64,000 nt of DNA from CAYPHY01 sp964410625. Its GTDB lineage: Bacteria; Chloroflexota; Anaerolineae; Promineifilales; Promineifilaceae. Position numbers and translations under genes: made by a program. Location of the stretch: NCBI GenBank assembly GCA_964410625.1, contig CAYPHY010000021.1, positions 13,966-77,965 of the forward strand, in the 5' to 3' direction. Under the pieces are notes generated by a model, which was given only the letters and a program-made list of their open reading frames with translations, did no database searches and had not been told where the DNA came from. Shown piece by piece: positions 33,524-42,294 of the stretch (within the stretch, counting starts at the first letter, position 1; each line of letters starts with the position of its first letter).

Positions 33524-34285
33524 TCATAGTTTGAGCCGAACACAGCGAAAACCGACCGTGGTGTGATGGCGATCGGCCGCTCTCAAGCTGGTGTTCGGAT
33601 CAATGCCATTGCGGTTGGTGACGCGCAAGCTAAGCGGGCTGTCGCTGCTCCAGGCACCACCTCGTAAGAGTCGTTTCTCCTTAACGGCCGTCTCCGTTGT
33701 CCCTGTTTCCGCACCAGATAAGCACCACTCCCAGACATTGCCGCACATATCCATCACGCCATAGGGGCTGGCTCCGGCGGGAAAGTGGTCAACGGCCGTT
33801 GTCTCATCCACATTACGCTGCCAGTTGCATAGATGGTCGTTAGGCTCTTCATTACCCCAGGGGTAAACGCGGCCGTCGTCTCCCTGGGCGGCCCGTTGCC
33901 ACTGCTGCTCGGTGGGGAGGGTGATGGTTTGCCCCAACTCCGCGCTTAGCCAGCGGCAGTAGGCCAACGCCTCATACCAGGAGACGCCGACGACGGGATG
34001 GTGCGGCTGGGTGCGATCATGGTTGTGCCAATGGTGTGGTTTTGTCCAACCCTGTTGGTTGCGCAGGAGGCGGCCGTGTTCGGTCCACCACTCATCTTGA
34101 GCATAACCCCCGGCGTGAATAAACGCGGCAAACTGCCGGTTGGTCACCGGATAGGTCATAATGGCAAATGGCTCGATGTGGAAGGTGGTGGGGGCAGGCA
34201 GGTAGCCACCAGCGAGTAACGTTACCTGCCCACCCGGAATTTCCGTCCACAGAAGTTCTGTTACCTCGGTAGGATGGTTAATCAT
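33524..34285 (-). CDS. Formylglycine-generating enzyme / SUMF1-like protein
   Basis: 253 aa. Matches the FGE-sulfatase fold: FAIMTYPVTNRQFAAFI, HHPVVGVSWYEALAYCRWLS, ITLPTEQQWQRAAQG, YPWGN, GVMDMCGNVWEWCLSG, LLRGGAWS and GFRCVRL. True FGE converts a Cys in sulfatases to formylglycine; other members bind sulfoxide or metals. The paired Cys of copper-type FGE is not evident, so a different role is possible. It is third in a minus-strand cluster behind a PadR regulator and an alpha/beta hydrolase. Confidence 0.85.
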   Translation of the reverse strand: MINHPTEVTELLWTEIPGGQVTLLAGGYLPAPTTFHIEPFAIMTYPVTNRQFAAFIHAGGYAQDEWWTEHGRLLRNQQGWTKPHHWHNHDRTQPHHPVVGVSWYEALAYCRWLSAELGQTITLPTEQQWQRAAQGDDGRVYPWGNEEPNDHLCNWQRNVDETTAVDHFPAGASPYGVMDMCGNVWEWCLSGAETGTTETAVKEKRLLRGGAWSSDSPLSLRVTNRNGIDPNTSLRAADRHHTTVGFRCVRLKL

Positions 34286-34303
34286 TATATAAACTCACTG
34301 TTG

Positions 34304-35167
34304 TCAAGCATAAACTGGCGCAGTCGCTGCCAGAAAGGTTAAGATGTGCGGGGCGGTATGGAGCAACGCATGTCCACCGCCGGGGATGATGGATACAGTT
34401 AGGCGGGGTAGCAACGGCCGCAACCGTCCGGCTATCTTTTCCAGATCGCGTAACGCATCTTCATCCCCTCCAAGCAACAGCGTTGGCATGGTCAAGCGGC
34501 TCAACGCCTCGTCGGAGAACAGGGGGAGAACGCCCATACGAGAGCGAAAATTCTCCATGATCAAGGCGGTTATCTCTTCTACGCCTGCGGGAACATCCTG
34601 GCTGGCATAAAGGAGCCGTACCATTGGCCGGACGCCCCCACGGCCGAGCATGGATACCCCAACAGCACGCAGGATAAACGAGAGCCGGTCGGGAACGATC
34701 CCGCCGGGGCTGATCAATCCCAGTCTATCCACGTTATCTGGATGAGCGACCGCGTATTTGAGCGCAGCCCATGCCCCTTGCGAAATGCCAATGAGCGTTG
34801 GCTTATCTAATTCCAAATAGTCGAGTATTTCTGCCAACCACTCCGCAAAGGCAGGCCCATCCCAGGGCGGGCGATTGGGTGCGCTTTTGCCTGCCTCGCC
34901 AATCAGATCAACTGCATAGACATGATGGTCACGGCCGTATGCGTCCACATCACCAGCCCACATAGCGGAATTTCCGCCGGCGCCATGTAGTAGGAGGAGC
35001 GGCCGTCCTTGTTCATTGCCACTGCGGATGACAAAGGTATCACCGTGCCGCGTAGGAACCATGATGGTGGTATAAGGGACAGGCCAATGGGCCAATACGT
35101 CCTCATACACGGCCATTACTGCCTGTTTGCCCGCTACAGATTTGTAGATATTGGTTGTTGTAGTCAT
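34304..35167 (-). CDS. Alpha/beta hydrolase
   Basis: 287 aa. Oxyanion loop LLLLHGAGGNSAMW, nucleophile elbow GISQG, acid near LLLGGDEDALRD and the catalytic His in GGGHALLHTAP. AGGAGG stands 8 nt before the ATG. It lies 45 nt downstream of the PadR-type regulator, so it is probably under its control. Substrate unknown; such enzymes often detoxify esters or lactones. Confidence 0.88.
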   Translation of the reverse strand: MTTTTNIYKSVAGKQAVMAVYEDVLAHWPVPYTTIMVPTRHGDTFVIRSGNEQGRPLLLLHGAGGNSAMWAGDVDAYGRDHHVYAVDLIGEAGKSAPNRPPWDGPAFAEWLAEILDYLELDKPTLIGISQGAWAALKYAVAHPDNVDRLGLISPGGIVPDRLSFILRAVGVSMLGRGGVRPMVRLLYASQDVPAGVEEITALIMENFRSRMGVLPLFSDEALSRLTMPTLLLGGDEDALRDLEKIAGRLRPLLPRLTVSIIPGGGHALLHTAPHILTFLAATAPVYA

Positions 35168-35212
35168 CGTACTGCCTCCTAATTTAGAAGCATGGTTGAA
35201 TATGGATTTGCC

Positions 35213-35740
35213 TTACAGTTGTTGGCGAAGGGTGCGAATCCAATCGAGTTCGCTTTCATAAAAGGTGATCCAGCGTTCCATAATCATGTCGGCAAAAAAG
35301 CGTTGGCGGGAGGTTTGCCCGGTGTTTTGCTGGTCACGTTGCTGTTGTTCACGCAGCATCAGCGAATATACCCGCACTTCTTCTTCATATGCGTTGAGTA
35401 AAGCCGCTAACTCGCCTTTTTGTAGCTGATCGGCCCATGTCAACTGGACCAGCATGGCGTTTCTAAGTTGCGGCAGTTCTGGTGTGGACAGCAACCACTG
35501 TTTCAGCTCGGCCAACCCGCTTTCGGTGATGGTATAGACTTTGCGCGGGGGGAGGCGCTCCTGGTATTCCACTTCCTTCGTTACCAGCCCTTCTTCATGG
35601 AGATCAACAAGCGTCCGGTAAATCTGGTTGTTGTTTCCTGACCAATGGAGCGTCATGGACTCGGCAAAGAGCTTCTTTAGATCGTACCCCGTCAGTGATG
35701 AACGGCTTAGAAAGCCTAGAATGGCATGTTTTATTGACAT
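35213..35740 (-). CDS. PadR-family transcriptional regulator
   Basis: 175 aa. Winged-helix N-terminus (MSIKHAILGFLSRSSLTGYDLKKLF and NNQIYRTLVDLHEEGLVTKEVEYQ...PRKVYTITESG), then a helical C-terminal dimerisation domain of the Vir_act_alpha_C type (about 90-175). PadR proteins repress nearby genes and release DNA on ligand binding. A perfect palindrome lies 45 nt upstream of the start (see 35785-35806), a good candidate operator. Confidence 0.9.
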   Translation of the reverse strand: MSIKHAILGFLSRSSLTGYDLKKLFAESMTLHWSGNNNQIYRTLVDLHEEGLVTKEVEYQERLPPRKVYTITESGLAELKQWLLSTPELPQLRNAMLVQLTWADQLQKGELAALLNAYEEEVRVYSLMLREQQQRDQQNTGQTSRQRFFADMIMERWITFYESELDWIRTLRQQL

Positions 35741-35784
35741 AACTTAGTACAGGTTAGCATAATTGTTACCTATTCTTGAATGGA

Positions 35785-35806
35785 TATATGTTATCAGTAA
35801 CATATA
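35785..35806. promoter_or_regulatory. Candidate PadR operator palindrome
   Basis: TATATGTTA (35785-35793), spacer TCAG, TAACATATA (35798-35806): 9-bp perfect arms in an AT-rich stretch upstream of padR, matching the general form of PadR sites (ATGT...ACAT). Confidence 0.6.
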
Positions 35807-35851
35807 ATAATATAATCATATTCAATTGTCAATATCCCTTGCACCTAACTT

Positions 35852-35927
35852 TGTACAGCGATTTTCCTAGATCGCTGGTGTCGTGCTTACTATAAAGAAG
35901 CCGCGATTTAGGAAAATCGCGCTACAC
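35852..35927. repeat. Pair of palindromic TGTACAGCGATTTTCC / GGAAAATCGCGCTACAC repeats
   Basis: GCGATTTTCCTAGATCGC and CGCGATTTAGGAAAATCGCG, which can pair with each other over about 15 bp. Same dispersed family as 250-340. Confidence 0.75.
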
Positions 35928-35950
35928 GTTGCTCTGTGTTGAGAGGCAAC

Positions 35951-35980
35951 AAAAAAGGCTGCCAACTGGCAGCCTTTTTT
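35951..35980 (-). terminator. Intrinsic terminator of the triplicate-domain gene
   Basis: AAAAAAGGCTGCCA-AC-TGGCAGCCTTTTTT: an 8-bp stem with poly-A before and poly-T behind, so it can work in both directions. It lies 22 nt after the stop codon of the minus-strand gene at 36003-37013. Confidence 0.88.
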
Positions 35981-36002
35981 GTTGTGTTAGACAGCAACGG
36001 AC

Positions 36003-37013
36003 TTAGCAGAAGTCGCGGGTGTAGTTGTCGAACCAGTTGTAGCTGTAGTGCGGCCCGCCAATTTCTTCGATGCGGATAGCCAGGCGCTCTGATCCATATA
36101 GACGCGGCGGAATGGGATAGGTAGCGTAGCCGCTGCCGGTGGGGCCGGAGTCGAACGTGCCAACGACGTCACCGGCGACGCCCAGAGTGCCGTTGGGGGC
36201 GATGAGCACCTGGAACGGCCGATTCACCGGAAATACATCTGTGCGAATCGTTACACTCTGATCGCGCACAACACCACAAACAGAGAAGGTCGGTTCGGCG
36301 ACGGGCGCGGAGTAGGGCTGGTTGTCGAACCAGTTATAGCTGTAATGAGGGGCAGCTTCGGTGCGGATGGCAATGCGCTCCAATCCAACCAGGTTGGCCG
36401 GGATGGGAAATGTTGCCACCACCGACTCCCCATTGCCAGAGAAGATCGTTCCCACCGGCGTGCCATCAATTCCCAGTGTTCCCATTGGCCCCATTGTGAC
36501 CAGGAAGGTACGGTCTGGCGGGAAGTTGTGGGTTTGGATGGTCACGGATTCGTTTATGACTACATTCTCAATGGTAATAATGGGCGTCCGTGCGGATTGG
36601 GGCGGAGTCAGGTTGTTGTAAAACCAGTTATAGCTATAAGAGCCTTGTGCGCTTTCCAGGCGAATGGCGATTTGTCTGGCCCCCACTAGATTGGCCGGAA
36701 TGGGGTAAGTAGCGACGAAGGTGCCTCCCGCGCCGGAATTGGTGACGCCAACCACAGTGCCGTTAATCCCCAATGTGCCGATTGGCCCCATTGTGACCAC
36801 AAAGTCTTGTCCGGCGCGGAAGTTGCTGGTTTGAATGGTAACGGATTGATCCACCACAACCTCTTCGATTGTGAAAGTGGGGATGGGGCGCTCTTGGGCC
36901 GAGGCGTCGTTTAACTTCACAGCCATCGCTGCCAACAACAAGAGGGCAATGGCGGCGACGCCATATAGTGTGCGCAGGGGGGGAAGGGTGATCCGACCGA
37001 TAATCTCTTTCAT
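36003..37013 (-). CDS. Secreted protein of three tandem ~95-residue repeats, unrecognised family
   Basis: 336 aa. Signal peptide (about 15-40, ending ASAQ), then three copies of one domain starting near residues 44, 142 and 240. Each copy holds a DQSVTIQT-like strand, an F-VTMGP-GTLGI-G segment, a YPIPANLVG segment and a terminal YSYNWFDN motif. The first two copies are closest to each other. I do not recognise the family; the pattern suggests a beta-sandwich repeat exposed outside the cell. It is monocistronic, with a clear terminator behind it and an upstream spacer of 400 nt shared with the divergent oligopeptide cluster. Confidence 0.75.
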   Translation of the reverse strand: MKEIIGRITLPPLRTLYGVAAIALLLLAAMAVKLNDASAQERPIPTFTIEEVVVDQSVTIQTSNFRAGQDFVVTMGPIGTLGINGTVVGVTNSGAGGTFVATYPIPANLVGARQIAIRLESAQGSYSYNWFYNNLTPPQSARTPIITIENVVINESVTIQTHNFPPDRTFLVTMGPMGTLGIDGTPVGTIFSGNGESVVATFPIPANLVGLERIAIRTEAAPHYSYNWFDNQPYSAPVAEPTFSVCGVVRDQSVTIRTDVFPVNRPFQVLIAPNGTLGVAGDVVGTFDSGPTGSGYATYPIPPRLYGSERLAIRIEEIGGPHYSYNWFDNYTRDFC

Positions 37014-37239
37014 CTTGATAGCTCCTGAGTGGTTCGGCCGCCGCTAAGTCGCCTGGCGGCATGTGAACAAACTGTATTTATGGTGAATGAGTTGAACTCA
37101 CATCTCTTTTTCGCAAACTGCACGGTCCCGAAACGGCCGAACCGCCAGAGACGATCATGCCATATAGCCGCAGAGCAACCCATGAAACAGCCGTGAAAGG
37201 TTGGCCCTACAGGGCTAAATTCACCTCTTTTTCACGAAT
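37014..37239. other. Divergent intergenic region, first part
   Basis: No gene seen. The sequence is moderately AT-rich, with GGCCGAACCGCCAG-like stretches but no clear operator. The divergent promoters for the triplicate-domain gene and the oligopeptide cluster must lie here and just beyond. Confidence 0.5.
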
Positions 37240-37272
37240 AGAAACGGGGTTTCTTCAAGAAACCCCGTTTCT
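37240..37272. repeat. 33-nt perfect palindrome
   Basis: AGAAACGGGGTTTCTT, C, AAGAAACCCCGTTTCT: 16-bp arms with a 1-nt centre. It lies between the two divergent genes and may form a hairpin or cruciform. The following bases have no T-run in either direction, so a terminator role is doubtful. Confidence 0.85.
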
Positions 37273-37307
37273 GATTGACCCCATTAATACACTAAAAATA
37301 CACCATA

Positions 37308-37336
37308 TTGACACCAAAAAGACACAATGATATACT
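37308..37336 (+). promoter_or_regulatory. Strong sigma-70-type promoter for the oligopeptide cluster
   Basis: TTGACA (37308-37313), exactly 17 nt, TATACT (37331-37336). It points at the first substrate-binding protein gene, about 100 nt before its ATG. Confidence 0.75.
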
Positions 37337-37436
37337 GCGACCAGAGTTAACGAGTTGACCTTTTTATCGGAGATGGGCTGTACAGTAGCCTGGCAAGCCC
37401 AATTTATTGTTGTTTGTACTACGGAGGAGACAAGCT

Positions 37437-39512
37437 ATGTGGACACAAAATGTGTGGACAAAAAAGAGAGTGAGTTATGCGATTGTCCTGTTGGCTGGCC
37501 TGTTTTTGCTGGCCGCTTGCCATCCACAGACCCAGGTTGTTGAGGTAACGCGAGTGGTGACGGAGACCATTGTTCAAGAAGGACAAGAGGTGGTGGTGAC
37601 GAGCATTGTCACCGAAATGGAAGAGGTGGTGGTGACGGCAACGCCGGAGCCGGAAATGCCCCTCTCGTTGACCGCCCCAGAACCGACGATCTATCGCGAA
37701 TTGTCCTTTGGTGAACCGGATACGCTCGATCCAGCCCTCGATTACGAGACGTCGGGTGGCAACGTGCTGCAAAATGTGATGGAGCCGTTGATCATCTATG
37801 ACTATACCGATGGCACCAGCTTTGTTCCGGCGCTGGCTGTGGAGGTCCCCACACTGGATAACGGTGGCATCTCCGAGGACGGCCTGACCTACACTTTTAA
37901 TATCCGCGAAGGGGTTTCCTTCCATGCGGGAGGCACCCTGGAGCCGCACGATGTGGCCTATACCTTCCAGCGCGGGTTGCTGCAATCGGACCCCAACGGG
38001 CCGCAATGGTTGTTGTTGGAACCGATTATGGGTTATGCCTCTGGCGACGTGACAGAAGAGATCGCTGGGGGAGCCTATGCCGGTGATCCTGAGGGGCTGG
38101 TGGCAAATGCAACGGCCGAAGAGTTGCTGGCGACGTGTGAAAAGGTACAGGCGGCCGTCGTTGCCGATGACGCAGCCGGGACCGTCACTTTTAATCTCGC
38201 TCAACCCTGGGGGCCATTCCTAGCCATCCTGGCCAGCACCTGGGGATCGGTATTGGATATGGAATGGGCCATTGAGCAAGGTTCCTGGGATGGAGATTGT
38301 GCCACCTGGCAGGATTATTACGCCCCCGGCGCTGAAAATTCAGAGCTAAGCGCGGTGGTCAATGGAACCGGCCCCTATATGCTCGACAGTTGGACACCGG
38401 GGCAGGAGCTGGTGTTGGTTGCCAACGAGAATTACTGGCGCACCGAAGAGACGCCGAAGTGGGAAGGCGGCCCATTTGGCCCTCCGGCCATTGAGACGAT
38501 CATCTATGAAGTAGTGGATGAATGGGGGACGCGCTTTGCCTCCTTCCAGGTGGGTGATGCGGAATGGGTGGCGGTGAATCCCGAAAACGAAACCCAGGTG
38601 GATGCTTTGGTGGGCGAGACATGTGATGCTGTGACGCGAGAGTGTACGGTTAATCCCGACAACCCCAACGGCACGATTCGCAAATGGGTTAATCGGCCGA
38701 GCGTCAGCCGCACCGACGTTTTCCTGGCCTTCAACGTGGCCGAGGACTCCCCCTATATTGGTAGCGGGCAATTGGATGGCAACGGCATCCCCCACAACTT
38801 CTTCAGCGACTTAAATGTGCGTAAGGCATTTGCGACTTGCTTCAATTACGACATCTATAACCAGGAAGTGTTGCTCGGAACGGGCGTACGCAACAACGGC
38901 CCGATCATCCTCGGTATGTTGGGCTATAACCCCGATGGCCTGATATATGACTATAATCCAGAGGAGTGCACCGCCTACTTTGAGCAGGCATGGGACGGCC
39001 AATTGTCGGAGACGGGTTTCCGCTTCCAAATCGCCTTCAACACGGGCAATACCACGCGCCAAACGGTAGCCGAAATCTACCAGGCGGAGATTGGGGCGAT
39101 CAACCCACTGTACCAGGTGGAGACGATTGGCTTGCCCTGGCCGACCTTCCTGCGCTCGTTCAATGCTTCGCAACTGCCGGTGGCGATCTCCGCCTGGCTT
39201 GAGGACATCCACGATCCACACAACTGGGTGCAGCCTTATCTGGTGGGGACCTATGCCGGTCGTCAGGGGTTGCCTGAGGATATTGTCGCCCAGTTTGCAG
39301 AGCTGGTGAATGCCGGCGTCACCTCGGCCGATCCCGCCGAACGCGAGCAAATCTACTTCCAGATTCAAGAACTGCATCACGAAATCTTGCCGCAGGTGAT
39401 CTTGCTCCAGCGCGATACCCCCTACTATGAGCAACGCTGGGTGGAGGGTTACTACTATCGGGTGGGGGCCTTCGGCCGTGACTACTATGCCTACTCTTTG
39501 AAGACAGAGTAA
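37437..39512 (+). CDS. Oligopeptide-type ABC transporter substrate-binding lipoprotein 1
   Basis: 691 aa from the ATG at 37437, chosen for its GGAGGAG site; an upstream TTG lacks one. Lipobox LAAC (Cys29), a Val/Thr/Glu-rich linker (VVEVTRVVTETIV... to about 76), then an SBP_bac_5 fold: LDPALDYETSGGNVLQNVMEPL, DGLTYTFNIREGVSFHAGGTLEPHDVAYTFQRGL and FLRSFNASQLPVAISAWLEDIHDPHNW. It binds peptides or similar solutes for the downstream permeases. A close paralogue lies at 42295. Confidence 0.92.
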   Translation: MWTQNVWTKKRVSYAIVLLAGLFLLAACHPQTQVVEVTRVVTETIVQEGQEVVVTSIVTEMEEVVVTATPEPEMPLSLTAPEPTIYRELSFGEPDTLDPALDYETSGGNVLQNVMEPLIIYDYTDGTSFVPALAVEVPTLDNGGISEDGLTYTFNIREGVSFHAGGTLEPHDVAYTFQRGLLQSDPNGPQWLLLEPIMGYASGDVTEEIAGGAYAGDPEGLVANATAEELLATCEKVQAAVVADDAAGTVTFNLAQPWGPFLAILASTWGSVLDMEWAIEQGSWDGDCATWQDYYAPGAENSELSAVVNGTGPYMLDSWTPGQELVLVANENYWRTEETPKWEGGPFGPPAIETIIYEVVDEWGTRFASFQVGDAEWVAVNPENETQVDALVGETCDAVTRECTVNPDNPNGTIRKWVNRPSVSRTDVFLAFNVAEDSPYIGSGQLDGNGIPHNFFSDLNVRKAFATCFNYDIYNQEVLLGTGVRNNGPIILGMLGYNPDGLIYDYNPEECTAYFEQAWDGQLSETGFRFQIAFNTGNTTRQTVAEIYQAEIGAINPLYQVETIGLPWPTFLRSFNASQLPVAISAWLEDIHDPHNWVQPYLVGTYAGRQGLPEDIVAQFAELVNAGVTSADPAEREQIYFQIQELHHEILPQVILLQRDTPYYEQRWVEGYYYRVGAFGRDYYAYSLKTE

Positions 39513-39600
39513 GTGCAGTTGAGTCGCCAATCGCCGATAGTAGGCAGTCATTGTTTGGTATAGGCTTGGGTTAATGCCAGGCAATAACCAAAGACAAGAA

Positions 39601-39641
39601 AGCGTTAGGTAGATGTTGCAAAAGCAAATCTACCTAACGCT
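39601..39641 (+). terminator. Long hairpin after substrate-binding protein 1
   Basis: AGCGTTAGGTAGAT (39601-39614) pairs perfectly with ATCTACCTAACGCT (39628-39641), with inner TTGC/GCAA pairing. It has only a weak T-rich tail, so partial termination or 3'-end protection is the likely effect. Confidence 0.65.
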
Positions 39642-39690
39642 TACTGTTTACTGCCCACTGATCACTGCTTACTATCCACTGCTCACCGCC
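39640..39690. repeat. TTTACTGCCCACTGATCACTG repeat
   Basis: Low-complexity ACTGCCCACTGATCACTGCTT units directly behind the hairpin; same family as near 27460 and 48946. Confidence 0.6.
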
Positions 39691-39730
39691 AGCACGCCTT
39701 CTTAATCTCAAAACCTGTTTTGTCACCAAC

Positions 39731-39759
39731 TTGCCACTAGAGCGACCATATGTTATAGT
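39731..39759 (+). promoter_or_regulatory. Promoter-like sequence before the oppD gene
   Basis: TTGCCA (39731-39736), 17 nt, TATAGT (39754-39759), followed by a long leader to the ATG at 39983. Confidence 0.5.
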
Positions 39760-39982
39760 ATGCGCGACATACGAGGTTACCGGTTTGACACAAAGTGATA
39801 GCCCATATGTATCAGGGAGCTAGACGAGTATTGGCGGGTAATGTGTGATGAAAATTTTGATTAATGCTTTGGTTTAGGTATAGTTAAGTATGGCGTTCCA
39901 AGCCCATATGCTAAATAATAGCGATATATTTCACACATGTTTCCGCACGCACAAGCACGTCTCCAGATAGAAGGGATATTAT

Positions 39983-41014
39983 ATGGCGCATTTATTAGAT
40001 GTTCGTAACCTGGTAACCCGATTTTATACTGAAGATGGCATCGTCTATGCTGTAAATGGAATATCATATACCCTTAATGAAGGCGAGTCGATGGCCATCG
40101 TTGGGGAAAGCGGTTCGGGCAAATCAGTTGGCGTTAAGTCGCTGATGGGCCTGATTCCAAGTCCCCCCGGCAAAGTGGAAGAAGGAGAAGTCATTTTTAA
40201 CGGCCGTGACCTGCTCAAGCTCTCCCCAGAAGAGATGCGCCGGGTGCGCGGCCGTGAATTGGCGATGATCTTTCAGGACCCAATGACGTCGCTGAACCCC
40301 GTTTTAACCATTGGTCTGCAAATGACCGAAGCGTTGGAACTCCACCTGGGCATGAAGAAGGAACAGGCGGAGGAGCGAGCGGCCGAATTGTTGACCATGG
40401 TTGGTCTGCCCAATGCGGCCGATCGTCTGAAAGATTATCCCCATCAATTTTCCGGCGGCCAACGTCAGCGCATTGGCATCGCCATGGCCCTCTCCTGTAA
40501 CCCCTCCTTGCTCATCGCTGACGAACCCACCACTGCCCTAGATGTAACCATCCAGGCCCAGATTGTCGATCTGGTCATCCGGCTGAAACAACAGCTAGGT
40601 ATGGCCATTATCTGGATCACCCATGACCTGGGGGTTATTGCCGGCATGGTGGATAAAGTCGCTGTGATGTATGCGGGTTTCATTGTCGAGTTGGCTCCTG
40701 TTCGAGCCTTGTATAAGGAGACAAGCCATCCTTATACGCTAGGCTTGCTCGAATCCTTACCAAAGGTGGACCTGGGCAAGAAAGAACGGCTGTTGCCGAT
40801 TCGCGGCCTGCCACCTGATCTTCTGCAAAAACCAGACCACTGCCCATTTGCACCCCGTTGCCGCTATGTGATTGACCGCTGTTGGGAGGAAAACCCGCCA
40901 CTAATGCCGGTGTCCCCCGACCACACATCCGCTTGTTGGCGTGCAGACGAAATACACGATGGTCTCCGCATCACAGAGTATGCTGAAGAAGAACAGGAGT
41001 TGGTACCGGCATGA
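39983..41014 (+). CDS. oppD: Oligopeptide ABC transporter ATP-binding protein (OppD-like)
   Basis: 343 aa. Walker A GESGSGKSVGVKSL, Q-loop FQDPMTSLNPV, signature FSGGQRQRIGIAMAL, Walker B LLIADEPTTALD, H-loop WITHDLGVIAGMVD. C-terminal oligopeptide extension with HPYTLGLLESLPKV and CPFAPRCRYVIDRCW, a Cys-rich site that binds an iron-sulfur cluster in some relatives. The last 4 nt overlap the start of the OppF-like gene. Confidence 0.93.
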   Translation: MAHLLDVRNLVTRFYTEDGIVYAVNGISYTLNEGESMAIVGESGSGKSVGVKSLMGLIPSPPGKVEEGEVIFNGRDLLKLSPEEMRRVRGRELAMIFQDPMTSLNPVLTIGLQMTEALELHLGMKKEQAEERAAELLTMVGLPNAADRLKDYPHQFSGGQRQRIGIAMALSCNPSLLIADEPTTALDVTIQAQIVDLVIRLKQQLGMAIIWITHDLGVIAGMVDKVAVMYAGFIVELAPVRALYKETSHPYTLGLLESLPKVDLGKKERLLPIRGLPPDLLQKPDHCPFAPRCRYVIDRCWEENPPLMPVSPDHTSACWRADEIHDGLRITEYAEEEQELVPA

Positions 41015-42123
41015 GTAACATAACAGTTTCCGATCAAGTGTCCAACACAGCGGCCAGCGAAGTAGGCGGCAACGCGTCGAATCCACAGGCGGACATCAAC
41101 TCCCACAACCGTCCGTCGGCCGCCAACGGCAATCGCCCCGTCTTAGTTCGCGTTGAAAATCTAAAAAAGCATTTCCCCATCCGTCGCGGTGTTCTACGTC
41201 GCCAGGTAGGGGCGATTAAAGCGGTGGACGGCGTCACTTTTGATATTTATAAGGGGGAGACGCTCGGTTTGGTGGGTGAAAGCGGTTGTGGCAAATCAAC
41301 GGCCGGACGCACCATTTTGCAACTAGAGGTGCCAACGGAAGGGCAAGTCATCTTTAATGATCGTAATTTGACCGACCTGAGCCGTGGCGATCTGCGCCGG
41401 GCACGCCGCCACATGCAGATGATCTTCCAAGACCCCTATGCATGCCTCAACCCGCGCATGACGGTTGGCAATATCATTGGCGAGCCGCTGCAAATTCATG
41501 GCATCGGCAATGCCAACGACCGCAAACAACGGGTTAAAGACCTGTTGGCTCTGGTGGGACTCAACCCTTATTTCGTCAATCGTTATCCCCACGAATTTTC
41601 CGGCGGCCAGCGCCAGCGCATTGGCGTGGCCCGCGCGTTGGCCACCAACCCCTCCTTTATCGTGGCTGACGAACCGATTTCGGCGCTCGATGTTTCCATT
41701 CAGGCCCAGGTCGTGAATCTGCTGGATGATTTGAAATCAGAGCTGGGGCTTACGTATTTGTTTATCGCTCATGATCTGTCGATGGTGCGCTATATTAGCG
41801 ACCGGGTAGCGGTGATGTATCTCGGCCGTATCGTCGAGCTAAGCCAAAGTGGTGAGGTCTATCGGCAGCCTCTGCATCCCTATACCCAGGCTTTGCTATC
41901 CGCTATTCCGCTGCCTGACCCGGACAAAGAGACACGGCGGCAACGGATCATCCTGGAAGGGGATGTCCCCAGCCCGGCCAACCCACCGACTGGCTGTCGT
42001 TTCCATCCCCGCTGCGGCTATGCAACGGACATCTGTCGCACCGATGATCCTGAATTTCGCAACTTACCAACCAACGGTCACCAACACATGGTGGCCTGCC
42101 ACCATGCAGAGAAATTTCTGTAA
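41011..42123 (+). CDS. oppF: Oligopeptide ABC transporter ATP-binding protein (OppF-like)
   Basis: 370 aa. An N-terminal extension of about 45 residues, rich in Asn and Ser, precedes LVRVENLKKHFPIRRG. Walker A GESGCGKSTAGRTIL, Q-loop FQDPYACLNPRM, signature FSGGQRQRIGVARAL, Walker B FIVADEPISALD, H-loop FIAHDLSMVRYI, C-terminal HPYTQALLSAIPLPDP and GCRFHPRCGYATDIC. Forms a heterodimer with the OppD-like protein. Confidence 0.93.
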   Translation: MSNITVSDQVSNTAASEVGGNASNPQADINSHNRPSAANGNRPVLVRVENLKKHFPIRRGVLRRQVGAIKAVDGVTFDIYKGETLGLVGESGCGKSTAGRTILQLEVPTEGQVIFNDRNLTDLSRGDLRRARRHMQMIFQDPYACLNPRMTVGNIIGEPLQIHGIGNANDRKQRVKDLLALVGLNPYFVNRYPHEFSGGQRQRIGVARALATNPSFIVADEPISALDVSIQAQVVNLLDDLKSELGLTYLFIAHDLSMVRYISDRVAVMYLGRIVELSQSGEVYRQPLHPYTQALLSAIPLPDPDKETRRQRIILEGDVPSPANPPTGCRFHPRCGYATDICRTDDPEFRNLPTNGHQHMVACHHAEKFL

Positions 42124-42200
42124 TTAGTGGCGAGTGGCGAGTGGTGAGTGATTAGTAGCCAATCACTCATCACTTGCCACTCGTCACTCACCACTCATTA
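42124..42200. repeat. GTGGCGAGTGGTGAGTGATTAG inverted repeat
   Basis: GTGGCGAGTGGCGAGTGGTG units, then CACTCATCACTTGCCACTCG and CACTCACCACTC units, a long potential stem after the OppF-like gene. Confidence 0.8.
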
Positions 42201-42294
42201 GGAGGTGATGTCGAGAGCAAAAACTGACGGTGATTTGAATTGGGAAGACTTGTAAACAACTTAAATCCTTAGTAGATGGAGGAGACACAAAAAC

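Larger units (their letters stand above)
39513..39982. other. Spacer between substrate-binding protein 1 and the ATPase genes
   Basis: 470 nt without a gene. It holds a strong hairpin (39601-39641), a low-complexity repeat (39640-39690), a promoter-like pair (39731-39759) and the ribosome site GAAGGGA before 39983. Confidence 0.7.
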
